Of a stretch of 64,000 nt of DNA, positions 36,297 through 44,843 are shown piece after piece. The DNA is taken from contig NZ_BMGK01000001.1 of the NCBI RefSeq assembly GCF_014640155.1, positions 1 to 64,000 of the forward strand, read 5' to 3'. The DNA is from Planktosalinus lacus (lineage in GTDB: Bacteria > Bacteroidota > Bacteroidia > Flavobacteriales > Flavobacteriaceae). The translations under genes and the position numbers were made by a program. The notes beneath the pieces are model-generated. The model was not told where the DNA came from. It did not search any database and was given only the letters and a program-made list of their open reading frames with translations. Each line of letters begins with the position of its first letter. The stretch's first letter is position 1.

Positions 36297-36558
36297 ATTA
36301 AATCGAATTTATTTATGATAACTAACTAAAAATCTAAGATTTTAGTATATGAAATGTTTGCAAGTTGTAAAAATACGTTTCTTTTTGAAAAAATCAGAAA
36401 ACTAGGCTTAAATTTTGACTTTTGTACTATTCTTAGCCTTTTCATATGCAATCAAATTCAGGTAATTACAATTGACTGATTTTGTAAAGTATATGCATTT
36501 GAGAATTTACATTTAGTTTTTAATTCAATTTAAAGGTTTTCATTTTCAAACAAGATTG

Positions 36559-36566
36559 TATTTTTG
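36559..36566 (+). promoter_or_regulatory. Predicted -7 element of the ferredoxin reductase gene
   Basis: TATTTTTG, an exact TAnnTTTG, 12 bases before the ATG at 36579. No clear -33 TTG is present. The remainder of the 282-bp gap 36297-36578 is AT-rich and shows no gene. Confidence 0.45.
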
Positions 36567-36578
36567 TAAAAAAAAAGA

Positions 36579-37631
36579 ATGTCAAAACTTCATCCACTTA
36601 AAGTACATAAAATAATCAGGGAAACCAAGGATGCCGTTTCATTGCACTTTTTAGTACCTGAAAACTTACAGTCAGAGTTTAAATACAATGCCGGTCAATA
36701 TTTAACTTTAGAAACCGAAATTCAAGGAGCAAAAATAAGGAGAGCATATTCTCTTTGTTCAGCACCTTTTGAAGAAACACTTTCGGTAGTGGTAAAAGAA
36801 GTGAAAAACGGCCGCTTTTCAAAATTTGCAAATCGTGAATTGCGTGAGGGTGACATGCTTTCTGTCCTTCCGCCGGAAGGCAAATTTATTTTAGAGCCCA
36901 ACAAAAACTCACAAAATACCTATGCTGCATTTGCGGCGGGTAGTGGAATTACTCCCGTTATCTCCATTATCAAGACCGTTATGGAAGAAGAACCCGAAAG
37001 TAAATTTCTTTTGGTTTACGGAAACAAATCGCCCGAAGACACCATTTTTATGAAGTCGTTGATGGATTTACAACAAAAATTTTCTCAGCGATTCATGCTT
37101 GAGTTTGTTTTTAGCCGAAAAGAGCTTGAGGGGTATCAATTTGGAAGGATTAGCCGATCGATTGCCAATTATTTTCTAAAAAATAAATACAAAGCACACA
37201 CGTTCAACAGTTATTTTCTTTGTGGTCCCGAGCCTATGATTGAAGAACTTAGGGAAACACTTTCTTCAAACGGTATTTCGAAAGAAAAAATACAATTTGA
37301 ATTGTTTTCGAGCTCATCAGTACCTGAACAAACATTAGAAGTATCTGAAGGAAACACTGCTTTATCAGTCATGCTTGATGATGAAGAAACTGAATTTATA
37401 ATGCCTCAAAACAAAACTGTTTTAGAGGTGGTGCTGGAGCAAAACCTAGACGCCCCCTATTCCTGTCAGGGAGGGATTTGCAGTACCTGCATCGCCCGAA
37501 TCACTGAAGGTGCCGCGACAATGCGCAAAAACCAAATTCTCACAGACGATGAAATTGCAGAAGGTTTGGTCTTGACGTGCCAGGCACAACCCACTACTTC
37601 GGTATTGAAGGTGGATTATGATGATGTGTAA
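36579..37631 (+). CDS. Ferredoxin--NAD(P)H reductase-type flavoprotein with C-terminal 2Fe-2S domain (PaaE-like)
   Basis: 350 residues. An FAD-binding domain (RRAYSLCSAP, about 50-60) is followed by an NAD(P)-binding domain (AAGSGITPVISII, about 114-126; YFLCGPEPMIEEL). A plant-type ferredoxin domain ends the protein, with the cluster ligands CQGGICSTC and a fourth Cys in LTCQAQP. The layout matches PaaE and related reductases that feed electrons from NAD(P)H to an oxygenase or desaturase. No oxygenase gene is adjacent. A fatty-acid desaturase or similar may be the partner, but that is a guess. Confidence 0.88.
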   Translation: MSKLHPLKVHKIIRETKDAVSLHFLVPENLQSEFKYNAGQYLTLETEIQGAKIRRAYSLCSAPFEETLSVVVKEVKNGRFSKFANRELREGDMLSVLPPEGKFILEPNKNSQNTYAAFAAGSGITPVISIIKTVMEEEPESKFLLVYGNKSPEDTIFMKSLMDLQQKFSQRFMLEFVFSRKELEGYQFGRISRSIANYFLKNKYKAHTFNSYFLCGPEPMIEELRETLSSNGISKEKIQFELFSSSSVPEQTLEVSEGNTALSVMLDDEETEFIMPQNKTVLEVVLEQNLDAPYSCQGGICSTCIARITEGAATMRKNQILTDDEIAEGLVLTCQAQPTTSVLKVDYDDV

Positions 37632-37649
37632 TCTAAGCATTAAGTTAAT

Positions 37650-38693
37650 TTATACTTCCAAAATTTCTTTAAGTTTTATAATAACCTGGTCCGGCGTAAT
37701 ACTTTTTAACGCATTTTCATATCCTTTAGGCAATTTATTCCCATAAACAGAAGTTGGAATCAACGGAAACGCTTCTCTATTTGCCAACAATGCGTTTTCT
37801 GCAGGTTGATTGAAGGGGTAAAACCCTGCATAAGGATGTGTCATTCCCCAAATTGTGATGGTAGGCACGTCATAAATCGCAGCCAAATGTGCATTACCAC
37901 TATCCATTGCCAGCATGGCATCCAGATTTGAAATCATCGCCAATTCCTGGTCAAAGGACAGCTCGCCTGCTAAATTTGTAACTGAAGAATGTTTTTGTCC
38001 TATCGATTTTAGCAATTCTACTTCTTTTTTCCCGCCACCAAAAAGAAAAATTTGGATGTTTTTTTCACTATCGAGCTGCGCTATAACTTCTTTCATTAAA
38101 TCCAACGGATACATTTTCCCTTGATGTGCTGCAAAAGGGGCGATGCCAATGTGTTTTTTATATGTTTTGTCAAAAAGTGGAATCATTATGGGCGGAATTT
38201 CCTTTCGAACAGGAAAGGTATGCTGATCCATATCTATTGGGAAGCCCAATTTTTCAAACACTTCGGCATAACGCTCAACAGTTGTCTTTAAAGGTTGAAA
38301 GATTTTATTTCTAGCCCTTGTCAACGCTTTTTTTTCCGCTCTGCCTTTGTTAATTCTTGCTACCTGAATTCCATTGAGTTTAAAAAATGCGTTCATCACA
38401 TTGGACCGCAATACATCATGAATGTCAGCTACAGCATCAACCTTATTTTTTTTTAGCTGTCGAGCAAGTTTTAAAAGTCCCTTGATGCCTTTATGCTTTC
38501 CACTAACATCAGCAGGAAAAAAATGAACATTGGGCAGTTCTTCAAATAATGGTTTGTGAAAAGGTTTTGAAAGCATTGTTATTTGTAAGCCGGGGTAAGT
38601 TGTACAAAGTACTCTTAATACCGGAATGCTCATGGCCACATCTCCTAAAGCAGACAGTCTAACAACAAGAATATGTGTTGGTTTTGGGTTCAA
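37650..38693 (-). CDS. Glycosyltransferase family 9 (heptosyltransferase-like)
   Basis: 347 residues. The N-terminus ILVVRLSALGDVAMSIPVLR and the C-terminal NLAGELSFDQELAMISNLDAMLAMDSGNAHLAA (AGELSFDQELAMI, MDSGNAHLAA) with TIWGMTHPYAGF are GT9 hallmarks. GT9 enzymes add heptose or related sugars to the lipopolysaccharide core at the inner-membrane cytoplasmic face. It is convergent with the reductase gene. It lies 50 bases downstream of the DUF4254 gene, a pairing common in Flavobacteriia. Confidence 0.9.
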   Translation of the reverse strand: MNPKPTHILVVRLSALGDVAMSIPVLRVLCTTYPGLQITMLSKPFHKPLFEELPNVHFFPADVSGKHKGIKGLLKLARQLKKNKVDAVADIHDVLRSNVMNAFFKLNGIQVARINKGRAEKKALTRARNKIFQPLKTTVERYAEVFEKLGFPIDMDQHTFPVRKEIPPIMIPLFDKTYKKHIGIAPFAAHQGKMYPLDLMKEVIAQLDSEKNIQIFLFGGGKKEVELLKSIGQKHSSVTNLAGELSFDQELAMISNLDAMLAMDSGNAHLAAIYDVPTITIWGMTHPYAGFYPFNQPAENALLANREAFPLIPTSVYGNKLPKGYENALKSITPDQVIIKLKEILEV

Positions 38694-38743
38694 ACCCTAA
38701 GTTTTTGATTTTTTTCTCTAAGCCTTTTAACCTAGTTAATCTG

Positions 38744-39349
38744 CTATTTTTTCCTTAACACAGGGTTCATCTCCTCGTCATTATACATCTTCATTTGCTT
38801 GTAAACTTTCATATACTTATCTCCATTGGCAATGTCTTCCAATAATTGATCGATGGCTTTAGATAAATCGATGCGTTGTTCGAGTAAAGTATCTAATTTC
38901 TCTTTGCATTTCAGTCTATATTCAGGGCTGGCATCTGCTCTGTTGGCTTCTTCGTCCATATGATAGATTTTTAATGCTAGAATTGATAGCCTGTCAATTC
39001 CCCAAGCCGGGCTTTCGGTATTGATTTTTGCATTTTTCTTTACCTCTACATCTTTGAATTTTTCCAGAAAATAGCTGTCAATATACTCAACGGTATCAGT
39101 GCGGTCTTGATTGGATGCATCAATTTGACGCTTTAGCTTTAAGGCTGCCACAGGATCAATTTGAAGATCACGAATAATATCTTCATAGTGCCATTGCACA
39201 GTGTCTATCCAACATTTTCTGTATAGTAAATGTTCAATAAGTTGCGCGTTTCTGTCAAATGGATTTTCAAAAGGCTGGTCAACGGTGTTAACAATGTGGT
39301 ACTTTTTGATTACGTCTTGAAATATCTTGTTTGCTTTTTGTGTAAACAT
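38744..39349 (-). CDS. DUF4254 protein
   Basis: 201 residues, highly charged and predicted all-helical (DNRNAQLIEHLLYRKCWIDT-like segment FDRNAQLIEHLLYRKCWID, then WHYEDIIRDLQIDP and RQIDASNQDRTDTVEYID). It matches the DUF4254 family, which is often next to GT9 genes in Bacteroidota and has no assigned activity. It has no signal or membrane segment, so it is cytoplasmic. It begins 3 bases after the methyltransferase gene. Confidence 0.8.
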   Translation of the reverse strand: MFTQKANKIFQDVIKKYHIVNTVDQPFENPFDRNAQLIEHLLYRKCWIDTVQWHYEDIIRDLQIDPVAALKLKRQIDASNQDRTDTVEYIDSYFLEKFKDVEVKKNAKINTESPAWGIDRLSILALKIYHMDEEANRADASPEYRLKCKEKLDTLLEQRIDLSKAIDQLLEDIANGDKYMKVYKQMKMYNDEEMNPVLRKK

Positions 39350-39352
39350 AGT

Positions 39353-40351
39353 TTATTGTTTTTCTAAAATATGCAAATACTCAACGGTGGCATCTGCTTT
39401 ATGGTTTCTGTTTTCAGTTTTATCTGCTTTAAAACGCTGGTATTTTGTTGTTTCCAAACCATACCTTCCATAGCGTTCCATAATTGACTGCACTTCATTT
39501 TTTGTCATCAGCCCTTCATTATTGTAACTTAAAAACACATATTGAAATTCTGCGTTTTTTATTAGTTCTTCAAAAGATTTTGAAACTTCACGTTTTTTAC
39601 AATAAGTGCTCTTTTCATAGTTACGCAAACCGGTTTTTCCTTGTGGTACAAAGGTATCATATTTTGCGATGGTATTCAACAGGTGATAATTAGCACCATA
39701 TTGACGGGCGTTATAGGGGGGGTCAAGGTATAAAATATCTCCGCTGATTTTTTTTATTAGCAAATTGGCTTCCTCCTGAAATACCCGATGTGTTGTGTTA
39801 GTGGTTTCAAAATGAGCAGGCTCCAGTATCAATGGCTTTGCGGCTGATTTTTTTATTTTTTTTAAAAAAGCACCATAAACCGAAGCTGTGTTAGCTACTT
39901 TATCTGCACTTTCAATGAGTGATGCTAAAAGAAAAAAATAGAGTTCCTGGTTTATTTCTTTGTTTTTTTTCCAATTTTCTATTTGTTGCCGGATGGCGTC
40001 AATTTTTTGACCATTTTCTTTTGAAAAATAAAGCCTTCCTTCACTTCCGCCTTCTGAGTAATTTTCAAAAATAAAGCCTTTGTTGCCTGATAGCGCATTT
40101 AACTCTTTGACGGGCTTTTCAAAATCTAAAGGGTTGTGGTTTCCAATGTAGTTTTGGAGCAAAATATAGCTGTAGAATTCGATATCATTTGCGATCACAT
40201 TTTTAACCAGTGGTTTAAACTTTCTGCCAACGGCACCCGTTCCGGCAAAAAGGTCGCAAAAGATAGATTCTTTAAGTGGGCTTCTAATTATTTTGGATAT
40301 AGTTTCTAAAATCCAGGGATTGAGTTTGTGTTTGGAGCCTATATAATTCAT
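39353..40351 (-). CDS. D12-class DNA adenine N6-methyltransferase (type II modification enzyme)
   Basis: 332 residues. The N-terminal MNYIGSKHKL is motif X, FCDLFAGTGAVG (about 32-42) is the AdoMet-binding motif I, and LDPPYNARQYG (Asp210) is the catalytic motif IV. That order marks an alpha-group D12 enzyme. The DPPY motif is encoded across a run of seven C. It overlaps the preceding nuclease-like gene by 4 bases (ATGA), the layout of a restriction-modification pair. The recognition sequence is not known. Confidence 0.9.
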   Translation of the reverse strand: MNYIGSKHKLNPWILETISKIIRSPLKESIFCDLFAGTGAVGRKFKPLVKNVIANDIEFYSYILLQNYIGNHNPLDFEKPVKELNALSGNKGFIFENYSEGGSEGRLYFSKENGQKIDAIRQQIENWKKNKEINQELYFFLLASLIESADKVANTASVYGAFLKKIKKSAAKPLILEPAHFETTNTTHRVFQEEANLLIKKISGDILYLDPPYNARQYGANYHLLNTIAKYDTFVPQGKTGLRNYEKSTYCKKREVSKSFEELIKNAEFQYVFLSYNNEGLMTKNEVQSIMERYGRYGLETTKYQRFKADKTENRNHKADATVEYLHILEKQ

Positions 40352-40989
40352 CGTGTTACCCAGATTATATCTGATAGTGTTGTCTTGTTGTCTGAAAATT
40401 TCAGTGATGTGAGTTGACCGGATTCAAAAGTAGTAACATAATTGGAAATCACCTGATGTAAAAACGAGATTTCTGCCTTTAGTTTCCAATGAGCTCCATT
40501 TTCTGAATATACAATTATAAACAATCGATTGGCAAAATGATGCCTTTGTTGAGAACTTTGATTGTTGTATAGCCAGGTTAATAATTGTTTTTGATTTGCT
40601 TTCGCGAAAGCTAAACTTTCTCCAAAACCTTTAGGAAAAACGGACGTTTTAAGATCAAAGGCAACGTTTTTGATTGAAAAATCAACCAGCCTGTCCTTGT
40701 TATTTTTTGCAGGAATCACATTGGGAAGCGAACAAAATATTTCTTCAACTGCCATTGCACTCCAGAAATTATACCAACGATTAACTGCGTAATAGAAGGC
40801 CTCCTTTTTGTCGAGATTTTGGTTTTTAACCAACGCGGCTATGGCTTGTATTAATTCTTTCCAATTTAAAATTTCATAGATAAACTTAGTGTGGTTGTCC
40901 CATATATCATTCTGTTTTCTAAACCATTTATAGGGGTAATCCCATCGGTTTTTTAATTCTTTTTCAATATTTTTAAGCCGCTCATTCAT
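40348..40989 (-). CDS. Probable type II restriction endonuclease (PD-(D/E)XK fold)
   Basis: 213 residues from the ATG at 40987-40989. The frame opens at 41031, but those codons lie inside the DUF6427 gene. No named family is recognised. A PD-(D/E)XK-like site is visible: Glu82/Glu83 in AVEEIFCSL, Asp103 in DRLVDFSIKN, and Asp112-Leu-Lys114 in FDLKTSVFP. Spacing and hydrophobic context fit a restriction nuclease core. Together with the overlapping methyltransferase gene this makes a type II system the simplest reading. Both ends of the gene use ATGA overlaps with neighbours. Function as a nuclease is inference. Confidence 0.65.
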   Translation of the reverse strand: MNERLKNIEKELKNRWDYPYKWFRKQNDIWDNHTKFIYEILNWKELIQAIAALVKNQNLDKKEAFYYAVNRWYNFWSAMAVEEIFCSLPNVIPAKNNKDRLVDFSIKNVAFDLKTSVFPKGFGESLAFAKANQKQLLTWLYNNQSSQQRHHFANRLFIIVYSENGAHWKLKAEISFLHQVISNYVTTFESGQLTSLKFSDNKTTLSDIIWVTR

Positions 40990-41912
40990 TGAATAAATAA
41001 AATCAGAAAAGGCAACAGCACCAACAACCATAACAGAAGCTCCTTAAATCCTTTTTCTTCTTTCGTTTCCAGATAATTGGTTGTCAATACGGCAAATGGC
41101 ATTGCTGAAAACGCCAGTTCAGAGCCGTTTTTATGTGGAGTAAAAATTACAATTGCCAGAGCAATTAAAGTCAAACTATATAATTGAAAATTTTTGGTTT
41201 TTTGTTTTTTGTTTTTAACTTTTCGTTTAAAGAGAAAATGCCCTGACAACCAAAGCATCACTGTAAAAAATACAGATGCCGGAAGCAATAAGGAAAACTG
41301 ATTGTAACTGGTAAAGTCAAATCCGGGAATCTCAATCCAGTCTAATGGTGAGTAAAATGTGTTTTGAACCAAAAGTGTATAGACATTACTTAAAATAATC
41401 ACAGTGGCCATTCCCACAAAAGGAATGACATAATTTTTAAAATTTCTTCCAACAAGAGCCACAATGGAACCAAACAAGAAAATCACAAAAAGAAAGGACC
41501 AAAAGTAAAAACAGGAAGCCAATGAAATCCACAAAGCAGCATCAAAGAGTTTCTTTTGAACGTCTTTTTGCGATCTCAAGCTAATCATACGTCTTAATGC
41601 CAGCAATATGAAAAAGTGTGCCACAAGCACTTTGGCATTTAAAAATGAAGCAGGTATTGTGGTAATAAAAATTCCAAAAACAACAATTAAATATGTGTTG
41701 TTATATGTTAATTTATTTTTCCTGGAAATAAAATCAACCAGTAGCATTGTCAACAAAAAAATCAAAAGCATACCTACTTGAAAGGCAATTTCAGAGAAGC
41801 TTTCAATTGTTTCAGTGCTTTTAAAATAGTGCCCCAGAAAAAAAAGGGCCATAAAAGCAGCAACTAATACATAATTTACCGGCTTTGATTTTCCAAAAAA
41901 GCTTGTTAGCAT
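40986..41912 (-). CDS. DUF6427 polytopic membrane protein
   Basis: 308 residues with about nine to ten transmembrane helices spread over the whole chain (first about 12-30). It resembles the DUF6427 family of Flavobacteriia, usually found next to the DUF6341 gene, as here. There are no catalytic motifs. The C-terminus is Leu-rich (LLLWLLVLLPFLILFIQ). It overlaps the putative restriction endonuclease gene by 4 bases. Its role is unknown. Confidence 0.7.
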   Translation of the reverse strand: MLTSFFGKSKPVNYVLVAAFMALFFLGHYFKSTETIESFSEIAFQVGMLLIFLLTMLLVDFISRKNKLTYNNTYLIVVFGIFITTIPASFLNAKVLVAHFFILLALRRMISLRSQKDVQKKLFDAALWISLASCFYFWSFLFVIFLFGSIVALVGRNFKNYVIPFVGMATVIILSNVYTLLVQNTFYSPLDWIEIPGFDFTSYNQFSLLLPASVFFTVMLWLSGHFLFKRKVKNKKQKTKNFQLYSLTLIALAIVIFTPHKNGSELAFSAMPFAVLTTNYLETKEEKGFKELLLWLLVLLPFLILFIQ

Positions 41913-41932
41913 TACTTTATTTTATACTTTTG
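41903..41932 (+). promoter_or_regulatory. Predicted promoter of the DUF6341 gene
   Basis: TTG (41903-41905), a 19-base spacer, then TACTTTTG (41925-41932), an exact consensus at the preferred spacing. It overlaps the start of the divergent DUF6427 gene. Confidence 0.65.
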
Positions 41933-41952
41933 TACTGTAAATATAAGAACTT

Positions 41953-42189
41953 ATGAGTTGGAAAGGTTTTTTTGAAGGCATCGAATCTGTAACAGAAACA
42001 ATTTTGTTGCAACCCTTAGATGGAATTCGCGAAATGGAATTAAGTAATTGGTTTTTATCCAATGGTTTAAACTGGTTGTTTATGTTGATTGGTTTTGTGG
42101 CCTTAATCTATTGGTTAATACAGCTTAAGAAATATAATGACGAAGATACAGAAGATAAAACATCTACTTCGCATTCCTACTTAGGATAG
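41953..42189 (+). CDS. DUF6341 small membrane protein
   Basis: 78 residues. The N-terminal part (MSWKGFFEGIESVTETILLQ) and one membrane helix (about 36-58, NWLFMLIGFVALIYWLIQL) match the DUF6341 family conserved in Flavobacteriia, almost always between DUF6427 and purD. The C-terminal tail is acidic then Ser/Thr-rich. Its last 9 bases overlap the end of purD on the opposite strand. Function unknown. Confidence 0.8.
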   Translation: MSWKGFFEGIESVTETILLQPLDGIREMELSNWFLSNGLNWLFMLIGFVALIYWLIQLKKYNDEDTEDKTSTSHSYLG

Positions 42190-43455
42190 GTCAAAGCCAA
42201 TATCTCTTCTAAAATATTTCCTGTCAAAGTTGATTAACTCAGCGTTTTGATAGGATTTTTTTAGTGCCTTTTGCCAGGTAGTGTCCAGCGAGGTTATTGC
42301 AAGGACACGCCCTCCGTTTGTAACAACTTTTCCATTCTTTTCTGTTGTCCCGGCGTGAAAAATAATTGCGTTTTCAACCTCTTCAATCCCGGTAATTTCT
42401 TTCCCTTTTTCATATGCTTCAGGATACCCGCCCGAAACGAGCATGACTGTTGTAGTAGCTCTTGAGTCAATGTCGATGGTGTGTTTGTTAAGGCTCTGTT
42501 TAAAGGTTGACTCCAGCAGCGAAACTAAATCAGTTTTTATGCGAGGTAGGACTACTTCCGTTTCGGGGTCACCCATGCGCACGTTGTATTCTATTACATA
42601 AGGCTCGTCACCCACTTTAATCAAACCGATAAAAACAAAACCTTTGTAGTTCATGTTTCTCTTTTGGATACCTGCGATGGTGGGTTTTACGATTCTTTCC
42701 TCAATTTTTTCCATCAATACTTCATCAGCAAATGGAACCGGTGAAATGGCTCCCATCCCGCCAGTGTTAAGACCGGTGTCACCTTCACCGATGCGCTTGT
42801 AATCTTTGGCTGTAGGTAATATCTTGTAGTTTTTCCCATCAGTCAATACAAAAACAGAAAGCTCAATTCCTTTTAAAAACTGTTCAATCACGACTGTTTT
42901 ACTTGCTGCACCAAATTTCTCATCAACCAACATGCGCTGTAATTCGGCTTTGGCCTCATCGGCAGTTTCAAGGATGACCACACCTTTCCCTGCAGCGAGA
43001 CCGTCGGCCTTTAAAACATAGGGGGCAACATTGTTTTCAATATATTGAAGCCCTTTGATCAGGGTTTCTTTCGTAAAACTTTTATAAGAAGCAGTAGGGA
43101 TTTTAAATTCTTCCATAAACTCCTTGGCAAACTCTTTACTGCCTTCCAGCTTTGCTCCTTTCTCTGAAGGGCCTATAATCATAACATCTTTTAAGTCAGT
43201 GTCTGAAGCAAAAAAATCAACAATACCATTAACAAGCGGATCTTCCGGTCCAACGATGACCATTCCCACTTTATTTTTTAGAACAAAGGTTTTAATGACT
43301 TCAAAATCATTTACATCCATATTTACATTCTCGGCAATCTGAGAGGTGCCGGCATTTCCCGGTGCTACATATAGTTTACTGCATTGCGAGCTTTTAGCGG
43401 CTTGATGCGCAAAAGCGTGTTCTCTTCCTCCGGAACCTAAAATCAGGATGTTCAT
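42181..43455 (-). CDS. purD: Phosphoribosylamine--glycine ligase
   Basis: 424 residues, the normal PurD length. The N-terminus MNILILGSGGREHAFAHQ, the ATP-grasp core (YVLKADGLAAGKGVVI) and NTGGMGAISPVP with EYNVRMGDPETEVVLPR are diagnostic. It makes glycinamide ribonucleotide in de novo purine synthesis. It is convergent with DUF6341. A TATTTTTG -7 element lies upstream at 43488-43495 (minus strand). Confidence 0.97.
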   Translation of the reverse strand: MNILILGSGGREHAFAHQAAKSSQCSKLYVAPGNAGTSQIAENVNMDVNDFEVIKTFVLKNKVGMVIVGPEDPLVNGIVDFFASDTDLKDVMIIGPSEKGAKLEGSKEFAKEFMEEFKIPTASYKSFTKETLIKGLQYIENNVAPYVLKADGLAAGKGVVILETADEAKAELQRMLVDEKFGAASKTVVIEQFLKGIELSVFVLTDGKNYKILPTAKDYKRIGEGDTGLNTGGMGAISPVPFADEVLMEKIEERIVKPTIAGIQKRNMNYKGFVFIGLIKVGDEPYVIEYNVRMGDPETEVVLPRIKTDLVSLLESTFKQSLNKHTIDIDSRATTTVMLVSGGYPEAYEKGKEITGIEEVENAIIFHAGTTEKNGKVVTNGGRVLAITSLDTTWQKALKKSYQNAELINFDRKYFRRDIGFDLS

Positions 43456-43487
43456 GGTAGTATTTTTTAAAGTGTGAATTGTGACTT

Positions 43488-43495
43488 CAAAAATA
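43488..43495 (-). promoter_or_regulatory. Predicted -7 element of purD
   Basis: Minus-strand TATTTTTG, an exact TAnnTTTG, giving a leader of about 30 nt. No exact TTG at standard spacing. It lies back to back with the possible promoter of the divergent CapK-like gene (TTG 43497-43499, TAATTTTT near 43517). Confidence 0.4.
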
Positions 43496-43529
43496 ATTGT
43501 TTGTAACTTGTCCTACTAATTTTTTAGTG

Positions 43530-44843
43530 TTGAATTTATTTGATTTTACATTGCGTTTCAAAGGTTTTCCCATTGAGGAAGCAACGCGTCATTTAAATGA
43601 AATTCAATCCCTTTCTGATGATGCATTTGCCAATAGTTTAGAAAAAAGAAAACAAGACATTGTCCATTTTCACCTCAACAACAATGCCTTTTATACCGAT
43701 TTGGTCCGAGGAATTAACCCCAAAGATTGGAACTCAATTCCTGTATTGACAAAGTCCGACCTGCAACAACCCCTGGAAAAGCGACTTTCAAATGGGGTTT
43801 CAAAAAAGAAAGTATATATTAATAAAACATCAGGATCTGGAGGACATCCTTTTACTTTTGCTAAAGACAAGTTTACACATGCACTTACCTGGGCAATGAT
43901 TCAAAATCGGTTTTCGTGGCATGGTATTAATTTAAAAAAATCATTTCAGGCACGATTTTATGGCATCCCTTTGGATTTTGTGGGGTATCAAAAAGAACGT
44001 TTGAAAGATTCTTTAAGCAACAGATACCGGTTTCCCATTTTTGACCTTTCTGAAGAAAAGTTGGAACAGTTTTTTCAAAAGTTTATCAAAATGCCTTTTG
44101 ATTATATCAACGGATATACCAGTTCAATTGTACTTTTTGCAAAATTCCTTCAGCATAAAAATGTGATTCTTAAAGACGTCTGCCCAACATTGAAAGTATG
44201 TATGGTCACTTCTGAGATGCTGTTTGAAAGTGATAAAAAACTGCTCGAAGCCTGGCTGGGAGTCCCAATCGTCAACGAATATGGGGCTTCAGAGCTTGAT
44301 TTGATTGCTTATACTGATACGAATGATGATTTTATCGTTAATTCCGAAACCTTGTTTGTTGAAATTCTGGATGAAAACAACCGGCCGGTTCCTAAAGGTA
44401 AAGTAGGCAGGATTGTCATTACATCGCTATACAACAAGGCTCATCCATTTATCAGATATGATATCGGTGATTGGGGAAGTTTTAATCCCAATGGAACACT
44501 TAAAAAACCCATTCTAAAATCACTCACCGGCAGAACCAATGATGTAGCGCTACTTCCCAACGGAAAAAAAGTGCCTGGACTTACATTTTATTACGTTACT
44601 AAAAGCATTATTGAAGACAACAGCAATGTAACTGAATTTGTTGTAGTACAAACCAAAACTGATGCTTTTGAAATTACATACACTTCCAGAATTCCATTAA
44701 GAAAAAAAGAAAAAGAAGACATTAAAAACGCTCTTGAAAAATATCTTGGAACAGGCTTAAATCTTACACTTAATCGGGTGGAAACACTTGACAGGAGCCG
44801 CAGGGGCAAGTTAAAGCAATTTACAACTTTGGTCAATGAGTAA
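43530..44843 (+). CDS. CapK/phenylacetate-CoA-ligase-like adenylate-forming protein
   Basis: 437 residues from a TTG at 43530, giving MNLFDFTLRFKGFPIEEA, the usual beginning of this family in polysaccharide loci. The frame also allows a TTG at 43497. Adenylation motifs include KTSGSGGHPFTFAKD (ATP-binding loop, about 102-116), VNEYGASELDLIAY and RYDIGDWG. CapK-like proteins are common in capsule clusters and are thought to activate an acid that decorates the glycan; the substrate is unknown. It overlaps the next glycosyltransferase gene by 8 bases. Confidence 0.82.
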   Translation: MNLFDFTLRFKGFPIEEATRHLNEIQSLSDDAFANSLEKRKQDIVHFHLNNNAFYTDLVRGINPKDWNSIPVLTKSDLQQPLEKRLSNGVSKKKVYINKTSGSGGHPFTFAKDKFTHALTWAMIQNRFSWHGINLKKSFQARFYGIPLDFVGYQKERLKDSLSNRYRFPIFDLSEEKLEQFFQKFIKMPFDYINGYTSSIVLFAKFLQHKNVILKDVCPTLKVCMVTSEMLFESDKKLLEAWLGVPIVNEYGASELDLIAYTDTNDDFIVNSETLFVEILDENNRPVPKGKVGRIVITSLYNKAHPFIRYDIGDWGSFNPNGTLKKPILKSLTGRTNDVALLPNGKKVPGLTFYYVTKSIIEDNSNVTEFVVVQTKTDAFEITYTSRIPLRKKEKEDIKNALEKYLGTGLNLTLNRVETLDRSRRGKLKQFTTLVNE

